Origin: Phycisphaerales bacterium
GTDB lineage: Bacteria > Planctomycetota > Phycisphaerae > Phycisphaerales > UBA1924
Direction: 5' to 3'
NCBI GenBank assembly: GCA_022843545.1
Contig: JALHNL010000003.1
Coordinates: forward strand, 1-64,000
Length of the DNA: 64,000 nt
Numbering within the stretch: position 1 is the first letter of the stretch; the number at the start of each line of letters is the position of its first letter. The notes under the pieces are model-generated. The model saw only the letters and a program-made list of their open reading frames with translations, was not told where the DNA came from and searched no databases. The translations under genes were made by a program, and so were the position numbers. Shown in pieces: positions 63,409 through 64,000 of this stretch.

Positions 63409-64000
63409 ATGCCCACGAGCATCCTCATCGTCCGTCATGCCGGTCCGTGGCCCGTCCCAGCCACCGCGATCGCGCCGGCGATCCCTGCACCGTTGAACGC
63501 GCTGCACCGCGAGGATTTCGAGGTGAACACGGAGCCTTTCAACGCCCAGATCGAGCAGGGTGATTGGAGTGGGCAAAGTCGGTTCCTCGCGGAAAGGGCC
63601 AGCGAGATCCACGCCAAGATGGCTCTGCTCACGGGTGCCGAACTGCATTACTTCGGTCTGGCCGAAGTGCCCCACGTGATTGCTATGGGCGCGTACCTCG
63701 GCGATGAGATTCCCATCGAGCTCCACGATTTCGACCGCGACGCCAAGTCGTGGGCCTGGCCAGAGTCAAAACGGACACTCGAAGCACGGGTGCTTGGGCT
63801 TCCGTCTGGCGACCCTATCCCCGCGGAGGGCTCTGTCGTCCTGCGCGTCGAGATCTCGTTCGCAATCTCCGACGAGGACGTGCATGACGCGGCCGGGGCC
63901 AAGCATCTCGCCGAGGTTCGGGTCACCCTGCGCGAAGGGCTTAACCCGGCGATCTGCAAGGTGCGGTCCCCAGCCGATGTCCAGGAGGTGCGCCTGCGCA
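63409..64000 (+). CDS. SAVED-domain protein (3' end outside window)
   Basis: The frame opens at an ATG 12 bases after the previous stop and runs without stop to the window edge (197 codons). From about residue 75 it resembles the SAVED cyclic-nucleotide sensor: LHYFGLAEVPHVIAMGAYLGDEIPIELHDFDRDAKSWAWP is the typical alpha/beta opening with P-x-x-x-A-x-x-x-G and a following acidic strand. The first 60 residues are short and carry no recognised effector domain, so an effector would have to lie beyond the edge or in another gene. It is the likely receptor for the operon's nucleotide signal. Confidence 0.65.
   Translation, partial: MPTSILIVRHAGPWPVPATAIAPAIPAPLNALHREDFEVNTEPFNAQIEQGDWSGQSRFLAERASEIHAKMALLTGAELHYFGLAEVPHVIAMGAYLGDEIPIELHDFDRDAKSWAWPESKRTLEARVLGLPSGDPIPAEGSVVLRVEISFAISDEDVHDAAGAKHLAEVRVTLREGLNPAICKVRSPADVQEVRLR

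Overview
The window is a high-GC bacterial chromosome segment that reads like a planctomycete, most probably of the class Phycisphaerae. The signs are a PEP-CTERM-like anchor of the PTPGA..LGLGG..RRRR form, an ECF sigma factor overlapping a Ser/Thr kinase-TPR gene, dockerin-like repeats on a secreted amylase and a collagen-like protein with a peptidase S74 chaperone. This placement is an inference from gene content only.

Layout. 0-27 kb is mostly ordinary chromosome: scpB (cut at the left edge), a FAH-family hydrolase, a repeat-bearing intergenic stretch, a solitary DUF3644 gene, HU, a GAF-PP2C phosphatase, a radical SAM protein, purD, a PEP-CTERM-like protein, ndk, a sugar-type ABC ATPase, two unknown genes, a secreted GH13 amylase, a lipoprotein metallopeptidase, valS, a TPR protein, tRNA-Ser(TGA), a kinase/ECF pair and a collagen-like S74 protein. 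27-35 kb is accessory: a 55-nt hairpin, a FRG-domain gene divergent from a 1238-residue protein that ends in a PD-(D/E)XK-like nuclease motif, a decayed MFS transporter gene, pdxH, and a stretch without a recognisable gene.

35-54.7 kb is a nitrogen-respiration island. On the minus strand lie a lipoprotein, a fused cytochrome c synthetase (ccsBA), nrfH and nrfA, for nitrite reduction to ammonium. Divergent on the plus strand are a diheme cytochrome c, a clade II (Sec-type) nosZ, nosB-like, nosD, nosF, nosY, nosL, a Rrf2 regulator, a small ScdA_N-domain protein, a CopD-like protein, a Cys-rich lipoprotein, nnrS, a cupin and a nitronate monooxygenase-like enzyme. CcsBA would mature the cytochromes, NrfHA would reduce nitrite, NosZ would reduce N2O, and the Rrf2/NnrS/ScdA_N genes look like sensing of and protection from nitric oxide.

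55.5-64 kb looks like a mobile element carrying immunity genes. A ParB-methyltransferase fusion, an HTH protein and a large terminase are followed by a CapH/CapP-like repressor-protease pair, divergent from a tightly packed operon of a CD-NTase, an E2-like protein, a second complete CD-NTase-fold enzyme and a SAVED-like protein cut by the right edge. This is a CBASS-type anti-phage system of unusual composition, with two nucleotidyltransferases and a stand-alone E2. It is the most interesting locus in the window.
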